Below are positions 1 through 9,310 of a DNA stretch of 25,496 nt, piece after piece. The position numbers were made by a program, and so were the translations under genes. Position 1 is the stretch's first letter. Each line of letters opens with the position of its first letter. The notes under the pieces were generated by a model that saw only the letters and a program-made list of their open reading frames with translations, ran no database searches and was not told the origin of the DNA. The stretch comes from UBA2561 sp964577275 (lineage in GTDB: Bacteria > Bacteroidota > Bacteroidia > Cytophagales > Thermoflexibacteraceae), in contig CAZNYR010000057.1 in assembly GCA_964577275.1 (NCBI GenBank), positions 1 to 25,496 on the forward strand, written 5' to 3'.

Positions 1-3000
1 GGAGCGCAAAATAGTTTTGGGTATATGGTCGTGGATACTTTTGGGAGATATAACTATCAGCCTATCAGTACGTTACTGCCGGATGAAGAGCGCAATTTCA
101 AAGACATTTGGCAGACACACTACACGGAAGAGGGGGTTTATTTTCGGGCAAATAAAATGTTATTTCGATATAATCCCAAAGAAAAAACGCTGAATAAATG
201 GTACGCCGATTCCAAATTTCATACTTCGTTCTATGTCAATGGTCAATATTATTTGCGGGTGCGTGAAAAGGAATTATTATACATGAAAGGCGATTCTTTG
301 CACACCGTGCCGAATAGTTTGGAAACATTTGAAGGTGAGCATATTTATTCGATACTGCCTTATGAAAACGGTAAGTTATTGGTCAGTACTCAAACCAAAG
401 GATTGTACGAATTTGACCCAAAAACCTACGCATTTCGACAAATTACGGTTCAGGATGCTGATTTTTTCAAGAAAAGCATCATTTATGGCGCAACTGCGCT
501 CCAAAATCAATACGTATTTCATACCATCCAGAATGGGATTATTTGGATTGATTCGAGAGGCAATACGTTGCACAAAATTAATGAAACGTATGGACTAAAT
601 AATAATCGAGTATTTAGTGCTTATACGGTTGATAATCAGGATGTTTGGTTGGCTTTGAATAATGGCATTAGCAAGGTAGAATTGCACTCGCCCATGACTT
701 TTTTTGATGATAAATTGGGGCTGAAAGGTTTTGTGAGAGGTGTTGTGCGGCATGAAGGAAAAATTTATGCCGTAACCAGCACGGGAGCGTATGTCTTGGA
801 AAAAGGGCGTTTTCGGCAGATTATGGAATCTGGTGATGGATGGACGATTTTTTCTTGTAAAGTTGGAAAGGAATCAAAATTATTGATTGGAGATATTACA
901 GGTATTTATGAATGGACAGAAAAGTCAGGCATCAAAAAAATTAAGGATGCGACTCAAGTGTATGATATGATTCAGTCCAAGCAAGATTCAAATACAATTT
1001 TCTTTGGAGAAAAAAACGGTTTAGGCAAATTAACATATCAAAATGGCAAATGGAAATATGAATTTCCTGTATCGGGAATCGAAGATGAAATCCGACAATT
1101 AAAAGAAGATAAATACGGTAATCTTTGGCTAAAAACCAAATATAATGGCGTGTATCAGCTCTCGAAAAAATACGATACGGATACGCTGATGGTACAGCAT
1201 CTGGATACGCTATCGGGCTTGCCTTCGATGAGTAATATTTCGATACTCAAAGAATCGGATGATTTGTTAGTCAGTATGCCAGAAGGTATTTTTTCGTTTG
1301 ATGACGAGCGTCATCAATTTGTGAGGAATAAGAATTTTACATTTTTGAGTGATATAGCTGATAATGAACAAGTTATTACCCTAAAAAGAGATGCAAAAGA
1401 TAATTTCTGGGTCATTACGAATAATGAATCCGAAAGTAAAGTAAAGTATATCCATCAAGATTACGATACGACCTATTCGGAGGAATTAGCACCTTTCAAG
1501 CGTTTTGCCAAAGACATTCAGGTTTATGATTTTTATATGGAGGCTGATGGCGTAATTTGGCTGGGAACAACGCAGGGTTTGTATCGTTATGACCAGCGCA
1601 TAGCCCGCAATTATGGGCTTCCGTTTCATGCGTTGATTCGCAAGGTGGTATGTCGTCATGAAAAATTGGATATGGATACCACCTTATTTCATGGTACATT
1701 TTTTCAGCAAGCCAAATTTGGATTAGAACTAACACGAGTTCCCTCGCTGACGCAACCCGAAATCATGATTCCGAACTTAGAAAACGGCTATAATTCGTTT
1801 ATTTTCCAATTTGCTACGCCTTTTTTTGAGGAGAAACATACCATTTTATTTCGTTATGAATTGGTGGGTTATGACCGCCATTGGTCAAAATGGACAAACG
1901 AGCGCAAAAAGGAATACACCAATTTGCCTACGGGCGATTATACATTTCGAGTACAAGCCAAAAATATTTATGGCAAAGAAAGTACCATTTCCGAATATCA
2001 TTTTGTGATTCTTCCGCCTTGGTATCAGACCGTTTGGGCATATATGCTATTTGTGGCTTTGGCGGTAGGATTTGTAGTAGGCGTGGCTTATGTGGCGGTT
2101 TGGTACAATACTCGAAAGCTCAAACAACAAAAAGCGGAATTGGAGCGAGAAGTAAAAATACGGACGGAAACAATTCTGCAAAAAACAGTAGAACTCGAAC
2201 AAAAAAACGAAGAATTAGCCCAGCAAGCCGAAGAATTAAAAATTCAGCGCGACCAACTTCGGGCGCATGAACTTCAGTTGATGACAAGCGAACGAGAACT
2301 TAAACAAACCAATAAACTTATTCTGGCACAACAAGAGGAATTGAGCGATACGAATGAGGAACTTATCAGACGAAATAAAGCTATTATGGATAGCATTAAT
2401 TATGCGCGGCGAATTCAGGCGGCAATGTTGCCTGAAGCTCAGGATGTTACAAATTATTTACCCGAATCCTTTATTTATTTCCGTCCGAAAGATGTGGTTT
2501 CGGGCGATTTTTTTTGGTTTTCCGAGCGGCGAGGAAAATACGTCATTACCGCCGCCGACTGTACGGGGCATGGCGTGCCAGGAGCATTGATGAGTATTAT
2601 CGGCATGAATTTATTGTATCAAACCGTAACCGTGAAGGGAATTACCACTTCTTCCCATATTTTGGATAAATTACATTCAGGCGTAAAAAATATTTTGCGA
2701 CAAAATCAAACGCAAAATCAAGATGGCATGGACATCGCTCTGTGCGTCATTGACCCAAAAAATCAATTTATTGAGTATTCTGGGGCAAGAAATCCACTGG
2801 TGTATATCCAAAATAACAAAATGAAGGTCATCAAGGGTAATAGACAACCCATCGGAGGGCTGCAGTATGCTGGGGTAGGATTGAAGGACGAAAAATTTGA
2901 CCGCCACGTCATCAAATTACAGGATGCCCCCGAAACCACTTGTTATCTTTTTTCGGATGGGTTTCAAGACCAATTCGGACATAATGGACAAAAATTTTTG

Positions 3001-3174
3001 AGTAAAAGGTTTCGGAAAAAATTACATGACAACGTCCATCTGCCGATGAAAGACCAATATCACGAGCTGCGCGAAATGTTTGTCAAATGGAAAGGAGCAA
3101 TCAAACAAACCGATGACGTATTAGTCATCGGTTTTCGGGTTTATAGGGATGATGGTTTTGAACCCCAAGACTAA
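1..3174 (+). CDS. Beta-propeller sensor with SpoIIE-type PP2C phosphatase (5' partial)
   Basis: The reading frame is open from base 1, and the first residues (GAQNSFGYMVVDTFG) already match the inside of a Reg_prop-type beta-propeller, so the true start and signal peptide lie upstream. Residue numbers below count from the ATG at 25. Residues 1 to about 590 are propeller-like repeats (for example NGVYQLSKKYD, VIWLGTTQGLYRYD). A Y_Y_Y-like domain follows at about 595-660 (FRYELVGYDRHWSKW), then one membrane helix at about 668-697, a coiled coil at about 700-795, and a SpoIIE/PP2C domain at about 795-1045. The phosphatase acidic motifs are present: VVSGDFFW, ADCTGHGVPGALMS, LFSDGFQDQFG and KQTDDVLVIGF. 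The family architecture implies a periplasmic ligand sensor controlling a cytoplasmic serine/threonine phosphatase that reverses anti-sigma-like phosphorylation; the ligand and target are unknown. It converges with the next gene, with 3 bases between the stop codons. Confidence 0.9.
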   Translation, partial: GAQNSFGYMVVDTFGRYNYQPISTLLPDEERNFKDIWQTHYTEEGVYFRANKMLFRYNPKEKTLNKWYADSKFHTSFYVNGQYYLRVREKELLYMKGDSLHTVPNSLETFEGEHIYSILPYENGKLLVSTQTKGLYEFDPKTYAFRQITVQDADFFKKSIIYGATALQNQYVFHTIQNGIIWIDSRGNTLHKINETYGLNNNRVFSAYTVDNQDVWLALNNGISKVELHSPMTFFDDKLGLKGFVRGVVRHEGKIYAVTSTGAYVLEKGRFRQIMESGDGWTIFSCKVGKESKLLIGDITGIYEWTEKSGIKKIKDATQVYDMIQSKQDSNTIFFGEKNGLGKLTYQNGKWKYEFPVSGIEDEIRQLKEDKYGNLWLKTKYNGVYQLSKKYDTDTLMVQHLDTLSGLPSMSNISILKESDDLLVSMPEGIFSFDDERHQFVRNKNFTFLSDIADNEQVITLKRDAKDNFWVITNNESESKVKYIHQDYDTTYSEELAPFKRFAKDIQVYDFYMEADGVIWLGTTQGLYRYDQRIARNYGLPFHALIRKVVCRHEKLDMDTTLFHGTFFQQAKFGLELTRVPSLTQPEIMIPNLENGYNSFIFQFATPFFEEKHTILFRYELVGYDRHWSKWTNERKKEYTNLPTGDYTFRVQAKNIYGKESTISEYHFVILPPWYQTVWAYMLFVALAVGFVVGVAYVAVWYNTRKLKQQKAELEREVKIRTETILQKTVELEQKNEELAQQAEELKIQRDQLRAHELQLMTSERELKQTNKLILAQQEELSDTNEELIRRNKAIMDSINYARRIQAAMLPEAQDVTNYLPESFIYFRPKDVVSGDFFWFSERRGKYVITAADCTGHGVPGALMSIIGMNLLYQTVTVKGITTSSHILDKLHSGVKNILRQNQTQNQDGMDIALCVIDPKNQFIEYSGARNPLVYIQNNKMKVIKGNRQPIGGLQYAGVGLKDEKFDRHVIKLQDAPETTCYLFSDGFQDQFGHNGQKFLSKRFRKKLHDNVHLPMKDQYHELREMFVKWKGAIKQTDDVLVIGFRVYRDDGFEPQD

Positions 3175-3177
3175 ATT

Positions 3178-4722
3178 TTAATAATATTCCCAATTTCCAT
3201 CCAAATAATAGCGATACAAAACGGGATTATTTATCGTATTGACCTCCATTTGTCCCACCTCAATCAAATCTTTGCCGAACGAAGTAATTAATGTCATGGA
3301 TTCTTGGGTCAGCCATCGAGTTGGAACTTTGGGCGTAGTCTGATGCAAAATTTCGGTCATTTTTGTTTTATCCCATTTTTTTGAGCCGATTGTCCAGCCC
3401 CATTCGCCCAAGGTCAAAACTTGATTATGTATCGGAAGGGTTTGAAAACCAGCGTGTTGTAATGTTTTTTCAATACAACGAAAGGCTTTTGTTGCATAAT
3501 ACGGACTGCCAGATTGCGTAATAAAAGCCCCATCAGGACGCAAGTGTCGATAGCATAATCCATAAAACGATTCGGTATATAACTTATTCAAATCCACGTT
3601 CTTAGGGTCTGGCAAATCGACAAGAATGACATCATAAAACTTTTCGGTTTGCTCCATAAATGTATAACCATCCGTATTAATGACCGTAACTTTAGGATGA
3701 TTCATCGAATTGTGATTAAATTCTAAAAAAATCTCATTTGTCCGTGCCAGCTTGGTCATTAAAGGGTCTAAATCAACAAGCGTAATCTGCTCAATATCAG
3801 GATATTTCAACAATTCGCGCACCGCACATCCATCGCCACCGCCCATAATCAAAATCTGTTTGGCGTGTGGAACTAACGCCATCACCGAATGCACCATGGG
3901 TTCGTGATATAAATATTCGTCTAAGGTACTTAACTGCTGATGATGATTAATGAATAACCAATAATAATTTTTCCATTGTGTGAGCGTAATGTGCTGATAC
4001 TTACTTTGTTCCGAGAAAACAACTTTGTCTTTGTATCGTTTTTGATTGCCGTAAAGCACAATCGGTTCAGCAAAAATTGCACCTAAAATTAACAAAACAA
4101 GCGTCAGAATTAACCCGCTATGAATGTGTTTTTGGTAACTCTTAACAATGTGATGACGTAATTTGAAATACAACCAAACCGCCACCATAAAATTGAGCGC
4201 ACCCAAAACAAAAGGCGTATAGGTCATTTTCAGATAGGGCATACCCACAAAAGCAAAAAATACGCCGCCCACCAAACTGCCATAATAATCTTTTTCCATG
4301 ACCGTAGCGATGTTTTCCCGCAAGGATTCATACTCATCATTAATTCGAGTAACTAACGGGATTTCCAAGCCAATCAGCAATCCAATCAGAATGCCCAGTC
4401 CATAAATAAAAAAGCCAGTATAATGCGAATAGCCTGCTACGGTATAAACTAAAACTGTTGATAATGAAGTAATTACAGATAAAATAAATTCAATAAAAAT
4501 TAATTTTTCCAGTAAATGGGTGCGAATATATCGACTCAAACGACTGCCCAAACCCATCGAAAAAAGCATGGTCGAAACCGTCATCGTCCACTGTACCAGC
4601 GAGTCGCCCAAGAAATACGAAGCCAATGTCGCCAGGCTATATTCCGCCACAATGCCCGATAAGCCTGTCGCAAATAAGGCGATTTTCAGTACGTTAGACT
4701 GTTTATAATTTTCGTTTTGCAT
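3178..4722 (-). CDS. Membrane-anchored spermidine-synthase-like protein
   Basis: 514 residues. About the first 230 form several hydrophobic helices (for example VLVYTVAGYSHYTGFFIYG and LILTLVLLILGAIFAEPIV). The C-terminal half is a Rossmann aminopropyltransferase fold: nucleotide-binding GGGDG at residues 294-298, the acidic VDLDP after the next strand, NTDGYTFM, and DVILVDLPDP, where the synthase active-site Asp is expected. This matches the polyamine aminopropyltransferase family with an N-terminal membrane domain. The reaction by family would be aminopropyl transfer from decarboxylated S-adenosylmethionine, but the true substrate of membrane-fused members is uncertain. No speD or other polyamine gene lies nearby, and the gene stands alone, divergent from the AAA ATPase. 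A TACTTTTG element (4800-4807, minus strand) could be a -7 box, but no good -33 was seen. Confidence 0.85.
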   Translation of the reverse strand: MQNENYKQSNVLKIALFATGLSGIVAEYSLATLASYFLGDSLVQWTMTVSTMLFSMGLGSRLSRYIRTHLLEKLIFIEFILSVITSLSTVLVYTVAGYSHYTGFFIYGLGILIGLLIGLEIPLVTRINDEYESLRENIATVMEKDYYGSLVGGVFFAFVGMPYLKMTYTPFVLGALNFMVAVWLYFKLRHHIVKSYQKHIHSGLILTLVLLILGAIFAEPIVLYGNQKRYKDKVVFSEQSKYQHITLTQWKNYYWLFINHHQQLSTLDEYLYHEPMVHSVMALVPHAKQILIMGGGDGCAVRELLKYPDIEQITLVDLDPLMTKLARTNEIFLEFNHNSMNHPKVTVINTDGYTFMEQTEKFYDVILVDLPDPKNVDLNKLYTESFYGLCYRHLRPDGAFITQSGSPYYATKAFRCIEKTLQHAGFQTLPIHNQVLTLGEWGWTIGSKKWDKTKMTEILHQTTPKVPTRWLTQESMTLITSFGKDLIEVGQMEVNTINNPVLYRYYLDGNWEYY

Positions 4723-4740
4723 TTGATTTTCAGTAAATTA
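4723..4740 (+). repeat. Copy of the TTGATWWTCA-AAGTTA intergenic motif (variant)
   Basis: The sequence is TTGATTTTCAGTAAATTA. It is a degenerate member of the 18-base family described at 10855-10872 and abuts the start codon of the minus-strand spermidine-synthase-like gene. Confidence 0.4.
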
Positions 4741-4965
4741 GCATATAAAAACGCTTCAAGATTTAGCCCCTAAACAAGGCGATTTTCGTTTAAAGTTTCC
4801 AAAAGTAAAAAAAATCGGTGCAGGAACGAAAACCCTTACTTTTTTTTGGAGATTTTAACGGTTTTTGCCGTAAAATTGCATCGCAAAACTATTGACGTAA
4901 AAACACGTTTTATTTTACACACATTTTAATTACAATAATTACTAAAACAGGTATCTCAAATAAAT

Positions 4966-6126
4966 ATGATGAAAGACAGCGAACCCCAACAAAATAGAGC
5001 AACACACGCATTATTAGGGACTTACAAAGTTTTTGAAGACAATTATTTTGATGAAGTGGCTTATTTGATTAATAAATTTAATAAACGCCCCATCGAATTA
5101 CAGGTACGAGATTTTTTTGAAAATAACGAATTAGTAAGCCTGAATCAACTTCAAGAAACACTGCAAGAAAACGGCATTCAGGTGAGTAGTCTGTATCGGA
5201 GGGCAACAGCTTACAACAAAAAAGACAAAAAATATTACATTGATTGGTATTTATTCTTAGAGAACGAAAAAATCATCATTAATATTGACCAAAACGGTAT
5301 TGATGATTTGGCGGATATTCAGTTTTTTCTGAACGAAGTAACTGCCACCGAAGATATTGATACTGAGTTTCTTATGAATATTTTTACCTTAGCTCTGGAA
5401 TGTACCGTACAGCACAAAGACGAAAAACGATACATTAGTATTATCGGACGAACGCCTTTCGGAGAACTCACCCTAAAACAACGATTACTCAAAAAAGTTG
5501 AAATTACCGACTTGGATTTGTATTACGGAAAAGGTTTTAAGGATAAACATCTTCAGATATTATGCACTCTAAGTCAGAAAGATACGTCTGGATTATTTAT
5601 TTTTCACGGCGTTACGGGAAGCGGAAAAACAAATTATATCCGTTATTTAATTAACCAAACTGAATACGGAACAAACTTTATTTTTTATCCTGCCGCTTCG
5701 TTGCGTGATATTACAGCACCTGACTTAATTACTTTTTTGGCAGATTACAAAAATTCAATTCTGATTATCGAAGAATCAGAAGAAACCGTGCAAAGTCGAG
5801 AAAAAAATGATACCGATAAATCATTGATTTCCAATTTGTTAAATGTTACTGATGGCTTACTTTCCGATGTCTTGAATCTCAAAATTATTTGTACGTTTAA
5901 TACCGATATTCGTAATTTGGATAAGGCATTATTACGAGAGGGGCGGTTGCTGGGGATTCATAAATTTACAAATGTTACTGTCAAAAGAGCCAACGAAATT
6001 GCCAAAATTAAGGGTTTAGATAAAACTTTTGACAAAGAAGTTACATTGGCACAAATTTTTAATCAGCCACTTAGCGATGACCTAAGCGAGTTCAGAGGCG
6101 ATGATAAAAAAATCGGATTTCGGTAA
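4966..6126 (+). CDS. AAA ATPase, BCS1-like core, unknown N-terminal domain
   Basis: 386 residues starting at tandem ATG codons; the first gives MMKDSEPQ. Residues 1 to about 205 match no domain I recognise. The AAA core follows: Walker A GVTGSGKT at 215-222, a Walker B-like strand ILIIEE at 265-270 (Glu-Glu instead of the usual Asp-Glu), a sensor-1-like IICTFNTD, and a terminal LDKALLREGRLL segment resembling the arginine-finger region LDPALLRPGR of BCS1 and FtsH-type ATPases. There is no signal peptide or membrane helix, so it is cytoplasmic. The ATPase assignment rests on direct motifs; the job (unfoldase, remodeller or regulatory) cannot be read from the sequence. The neighbours (divergent spermidine-synthase-like gene, convergent TonB receptor) give no clear functional link. 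Confidence 0.8.
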   Translation: MMKDSEPQQNRATHALLGTYKVFEDNYFDEVAYLINKFNKRPIELQVRDFFENNELVSLNQLQETLQENGIQVSSLYRRATAYNKKDKKYYIDWYLFLENEKIIINIDQNGIDDLADIQFFLNEVTATEDIDTEFLMNIFTLALECTVQHKDEKRYISIIGRTPFGELTLKQRLLKKVEITDLDLYYGKGFKDKHLQILCTLSQKDTSGLFIFHGVTGSGKTNYIRYLINQTEYGTNFIFYPAASLRDITAPDLITFLADYKNSILIIEESEETVQSREKNDTDKSLISNLLNVTDGLLSDVLNLKIICTFNTDIRNLDKALLREGRLLGIHKFTNVTVKRANEIAKIKGLDKTFDKEVTLAQIFNQPLSDDLSEFRGDDKKIGFR

Positions 6127-6174
6127 TTCGAGCATTTTAAAATTTAGTGAATACTAAAATGAATTTGATAGAAA

Positions 6175-6211
6175 GCGAACGAACATTTTTTTTCGAGAAA
6201 GGTTCGTTCGC
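6175..6211. other. Perfect 10-bp inverted repeat between convergent genes
   Basis: GCGAACGAAC (6175-6184) and GTTCGTTCGC (6202-6211) are exact reverse complements around a 17-base loop that contains the T-run. No T-run follows either arm, so it is not a textbook terminator. It lies between the convergent AAA ATPase and SusC-like genes and could end transcription from either side or bind a protein. Confidence 0.5.
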
Positions 6212-6243
6212 AAATTATTTGGATGAAAATACGCAGTGATGGT

Positions 6244-9174
6244 CTAAAAATTCATCTGACAACCCACCACGAAACTTCGGCTTTGTGGCGCATGAAAATA
6301 CTGAAAACCAGCAACATGAACTTCGGGGTCAGCAGGAAATTTTGTCCATAAAAACAGATTCTGAAGATTGGCAAAAATAGTAAGCGATTTAATGAGTTTC
6401 GTAAACTCAAAATCATACGATACCTGTACGGATTTTAGGCGCAAAAAGTCCGCATCATACAAATAACGGTCAGTCATAACATACTGATTTTCAGATAAAT
6501 CTATCACAGGAATATCCGATTGTACGTTTTCTAAACTCCAATAATTGAGCAAATCCGTTGATTTTTGTGTTAGTTTTCCAAAATTTTCTTTTAACAAAAT
6601 ATCATCTACTTTATAAATTTGATGTCCGCCTGCAAATGTAAATAAAAAGCTCATAGTCAGTTGGTTATACAAAAAATGATGTTGAAATCCACCAAAATAA
6701 GTGGGGTTTGGATTGCCTGTAATTTGTAAGTTTTCGGTAATATTTTCGGGCGTAGCGACCAGATTGATTTGGCTTGCTGTTCGGATTTCAGGCAAGCCTG
6801 TTTGGTCATTTATGCCTGCCCATTTAGCTAATTTCCAAACATTAATAGGTTGATTTTCAATAAAATAGCTATTCAAATCAAACTCATCGAACCGCTCAAC
6901 TTCGATTTGCTGTCCTGCCAAACGATGTATTTTATTTCGGCTCAAAGTCAAGTTCAGAGTTGTTTTCCATGCAAAATTTTCCGTAAAATCTGCACGCGCA
7001 TTTAGACCTATTTCCAAACCTGAATTTGTGAATTTAGTATTGGTCGTATTTTCCATAATTATCTCATAACCAGTAAGATACGAAAGTTGATAAGGCAAAA
7101 TTAGATTTGTGCTTTTTCGATAAAAATAATTGATTTCGCCATGTACCTTTTGGTCAAATAAACCAAAAAGTAACGAAAAATCAGTTTGTCGGACGAGTTC
7201 AGGACGTAAATTTTGATTTCCCAAATTTTCGGTCGGTCGGATACCAAATTGCCCACCATAATTCGCCTGTCCCTCATATATTTTGAGCTGATTTTGCCCC
7301 AAAAAATTAGAATTTGCCGTAAATCCATGACTGCCCCGCACTTTCAGAAAACTAATTAATTTGCCTTTGGAAAGCGTATCTCGTTCAAAAATATTCCAGC
7401 CTGCCGAAAGTGTTGGATAATATCCACCACGCTGATTGGCACCTGTTCGGTTCGAGCCATCCGCCCGAATCGTTGCGCCCACCGAGTACGTTCCGTTAAA
7501 AATATATTGAATATCGGTAAAATACGATAAATACTTATTTTGTATTGATAATGAATGACTTACAAACTGATTTTGGGCAAAGTCTGGTGATTTCTGTGCT
7601 GGATTATCAAACCCAATGCCCGTATTTTCGCTTTCGTTTTGATGAATATTTTGTAGATTCATGCCTGTTAAAATTTGAATATCATGCCAATCCAACGCCT
7701 TGCGCCAAGTAAAATACGAATTAAAGTTTATATTCTGAATTGATATAGTACTTTTTGAAGATTGAGAATTGGACAAACTGGGATGAGATTGGTAAAATTG
7801 GGTATTGCTCCAAAGCTGTTGCGTACCGATTTCATTGCGCCATTTTATATCTGCATTAAATTGATATTCGGCAAAAATATTTCCGATAAATTGAGCGGTA
7901 TGTTGTTGATAATCATTTTGTTGTAAGGCATAAACAGGATTTTGAAGGGGCAAAATATAATTCCCAAAACTATCTTGTGGAGCAAAAATTGACGGCGTTT
8001 GTTGTGCCATTTCTAATCCTTTTGGGAAGTGCAAAACCGAAGAGAGCATAAACACCGAATTGACACCAAAATATAACTTTTTTGAGAATTGCTGCATTGC
8101 ATTCCATCTAAAATTGAGCCGCTCCAGATTATCTCGTTTCAAATAGTTTTGTTCGTTTCGATAATTCAAAAAAGCATAGTAACTGCCTGATTTTGTGTGC
8201 TTTTGGGTTGATATATTGAAATTTTGCAATATGCCGAGTTGCGTGATTTCATCCATCCAATTTGTATTTTGCAAGTGTGCCGAGTCTAAATCGAAAGGCG
8301 TGGTTTGTGGTTGATTTTCATGGGCATAAGCCTGTCGGTATAATTCTGAAAACTGACTGAAATTCAGTAAGTTAGGTTGGATACTTTGGGAATTTATCCC
8401 TGCATAATAACTGGCTTGAATCCCTGTTTTTTTGCCTGTTTTGGTCTTGATGAGAATTACGCCATTTGCGCCTCTTGCGCCATAAAGTGCAGTGGCGGCA
8501 GCATCTTTCAATACAAAAATTTGGTCGATTTCATGGATAGAAATATCTGCTAAAGGATTGAAAGACAATAAGTTAGAGCTTTGTGTGAGCATCGCATCCG
8601 AAAAAATAGGCATCCCATCTATGACATAGAGGGGTTGGGTGGTGTTGGTAATAGATGAAATTCCGCGAATTTGGGTTTGAAAAGATGGATTGATAACCCC
8701 CTGATTTGCAGTATTTTGAACGCCCAAAAATTGTCCCGAAAGTGCATTTTGGAATGTTCCGACAGGAAAATTTTGTTCCCAATCCGCACTATTTTTGGCA
8801 GGATTTCGGAGGGATTGAAGTCTAATTTCGGACTCCCATCCTGTTTGTTGCTTATCAATCTGAAGGCTAATTTCAAAATTTTCTTGACTCAAATCTCGAA
8901 GTTTAATTTCCTGTGATTTAAAACCTATTTTCTTGAAAATCAGAGTGATATAATATTTTGGGATGTCAAATTCAAATTCGCCTTGCGTGTTGGTAATGGT
9001 GTCGAATGCCATGCCTCGTACCTTGACTGTTACGCCTTCGAGCGGAATTTTGGAGTGATTTAAGGTAACTTTCCCCCAAATCGGACGGGTATATTTCTTG
9101 GCGTTTTGTGCCTGACTATCAGCGACTAAAAACAAAAATACCGATACAAAAATCGGTACAAAAACATTTTTCAT
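6244..9174 (-). CDS. Orphan SusC/RagA-type TonB-dependent outer membrane receptor
   Basis: 976 residues from the ATG at 9174. That start gives a clean signal peptide (MKNVFVPIFVSVFLFLVADSQAQ); the longer open frame to 9312 would run through the likely promoter at 9204-9230. After the signal comes a carboxypeptidase-regulatory-like domain (GKVTLNHSKIPLEGVTVKV), then the plug with SusC signatures PLYVIDGMPI and VLKDAAATALYGARGANG, then a long beta-barrel ending in Phe (VVGCQMNF), as outer membrane proteins do. The family imports large ligands such as glycans or peptides with TonB energy. No SusD-like lipoprotein or degradative enzyme is adjacent, so the substrate is unknown. Confidence 0.93.
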   Translation of the reverse strand: MKNVFVPIFVSVFLFLVADSQAQNAKKYTRPIWGKVTLNHSKIPLEGVTVKVRGMAFDTITNTQGEFEFDIPKYYITLIFKKIGFKSQEIKLRDLSQENFEISLQIDKQQTGWESEIRLQSLRNPAKNSADWEQNFPVGTFQNALSGQFLGVQNTANQGVINPSFQTQIRGISSITNTTQPLYVIDGMPIFSDAMLTQSSNLLSFNPLADISIHEIDQIFVLKDAAATALYGARGANGVILIKTKTGKKTGIQASYYAGINSQSIQPNLLNFSQFSELYRQAYAHENQPQTTPFDLDSAHLQNTNWMDEITQLGILQNFNISTQKHTKSGSYYAFLNYRNEQNYLKRDNLERLNFRWNAMQQFSKKLYFGVNSVFMLSSVLHFPKGLEMAQQTPSIFAPQDSFGNYILPLQNPVYALQQNDYQQHTAQFIGNIFAEYQFNADIKWRNEIGTQQLWSNTQFYQSHPSLSNSQSSKSTISIQNINFNSYFTWRKALDWHDIQILTGMNLQNIHQNESENTGIGFDNPAQKSPDFAQNQFVSHSLSIQNKYLSYFTDIQYIFNGTYSVGATIRADGSNRTGANQRGGYYPTLSAGWNIFERDTLSKGKLISFLKVRGSHGFTANSNFLGQNQLKIYEGQANYGGQFGIRPTENLGNQNLRPELVRQTDFSLLFGLFDQKVHGEINYFYRKSTNLILPYQLSYLTGYEIIMENTTNTKFTNSGLEIGLNARADFTENFAWKTTLNLTLSRNKIHRLAGQQIEVERFDEFDLNSYFIENQPINVWKLAKWAGINDQTGLPEIRTASQINLVATPENITENLQITGNPNPTYFGGFQHHFLYNQLTMSFLFTFAGGHQIYKVDDILLKENFGKLTQKSTDLLNYWSLENVQSDIPVIDLSENQYVMTDRYLYDADFLRLKSVQVSYDFEFTKLIKSLTIFANLQNLFLWTKFPADPEVHVAGFQYFHAPQSRSFVVGCQMNF

Positions 9175-9203
9175 AAGATAAATTTTTTCGGATGAGTATG
9201 CAC

Positions 9204-9230
9204 CAAATATACTAAAAGAAGTCGAATCAA
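9204..9230 (-). promoter_or_regulatory. Bacteroidota-type promoter for the SusC-like gene
   Basis: On the minus strand TATATTTG (9204-9211) matches the TAnnTTTG -7 consensus of Bacteroidota, preceded by TTG (9228-9230) 16 bases upstream, slightly shorter than the usual spacer. It lies 30 bases before the chosen ATG at 9174 and supports that start. No transcript data. Confidence 0.5.
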
Positions 9231-9310
9231 AAATAGATTTTTTGAGTTTAACAAATGAGCGTAAAAATAAGTTTAATGAATGATTTTTATATAAAACCTC
9301 CGAAAATAAC

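Noticed and set aside
4799..4849. Weak AAAGTAA...TTACTTTTTTTT hairpin in the divergent 4723-4965 region
   Set aside because: Short uneven stem between divergent promoters where no gene ends; probably chance in A/T-rich DNA.
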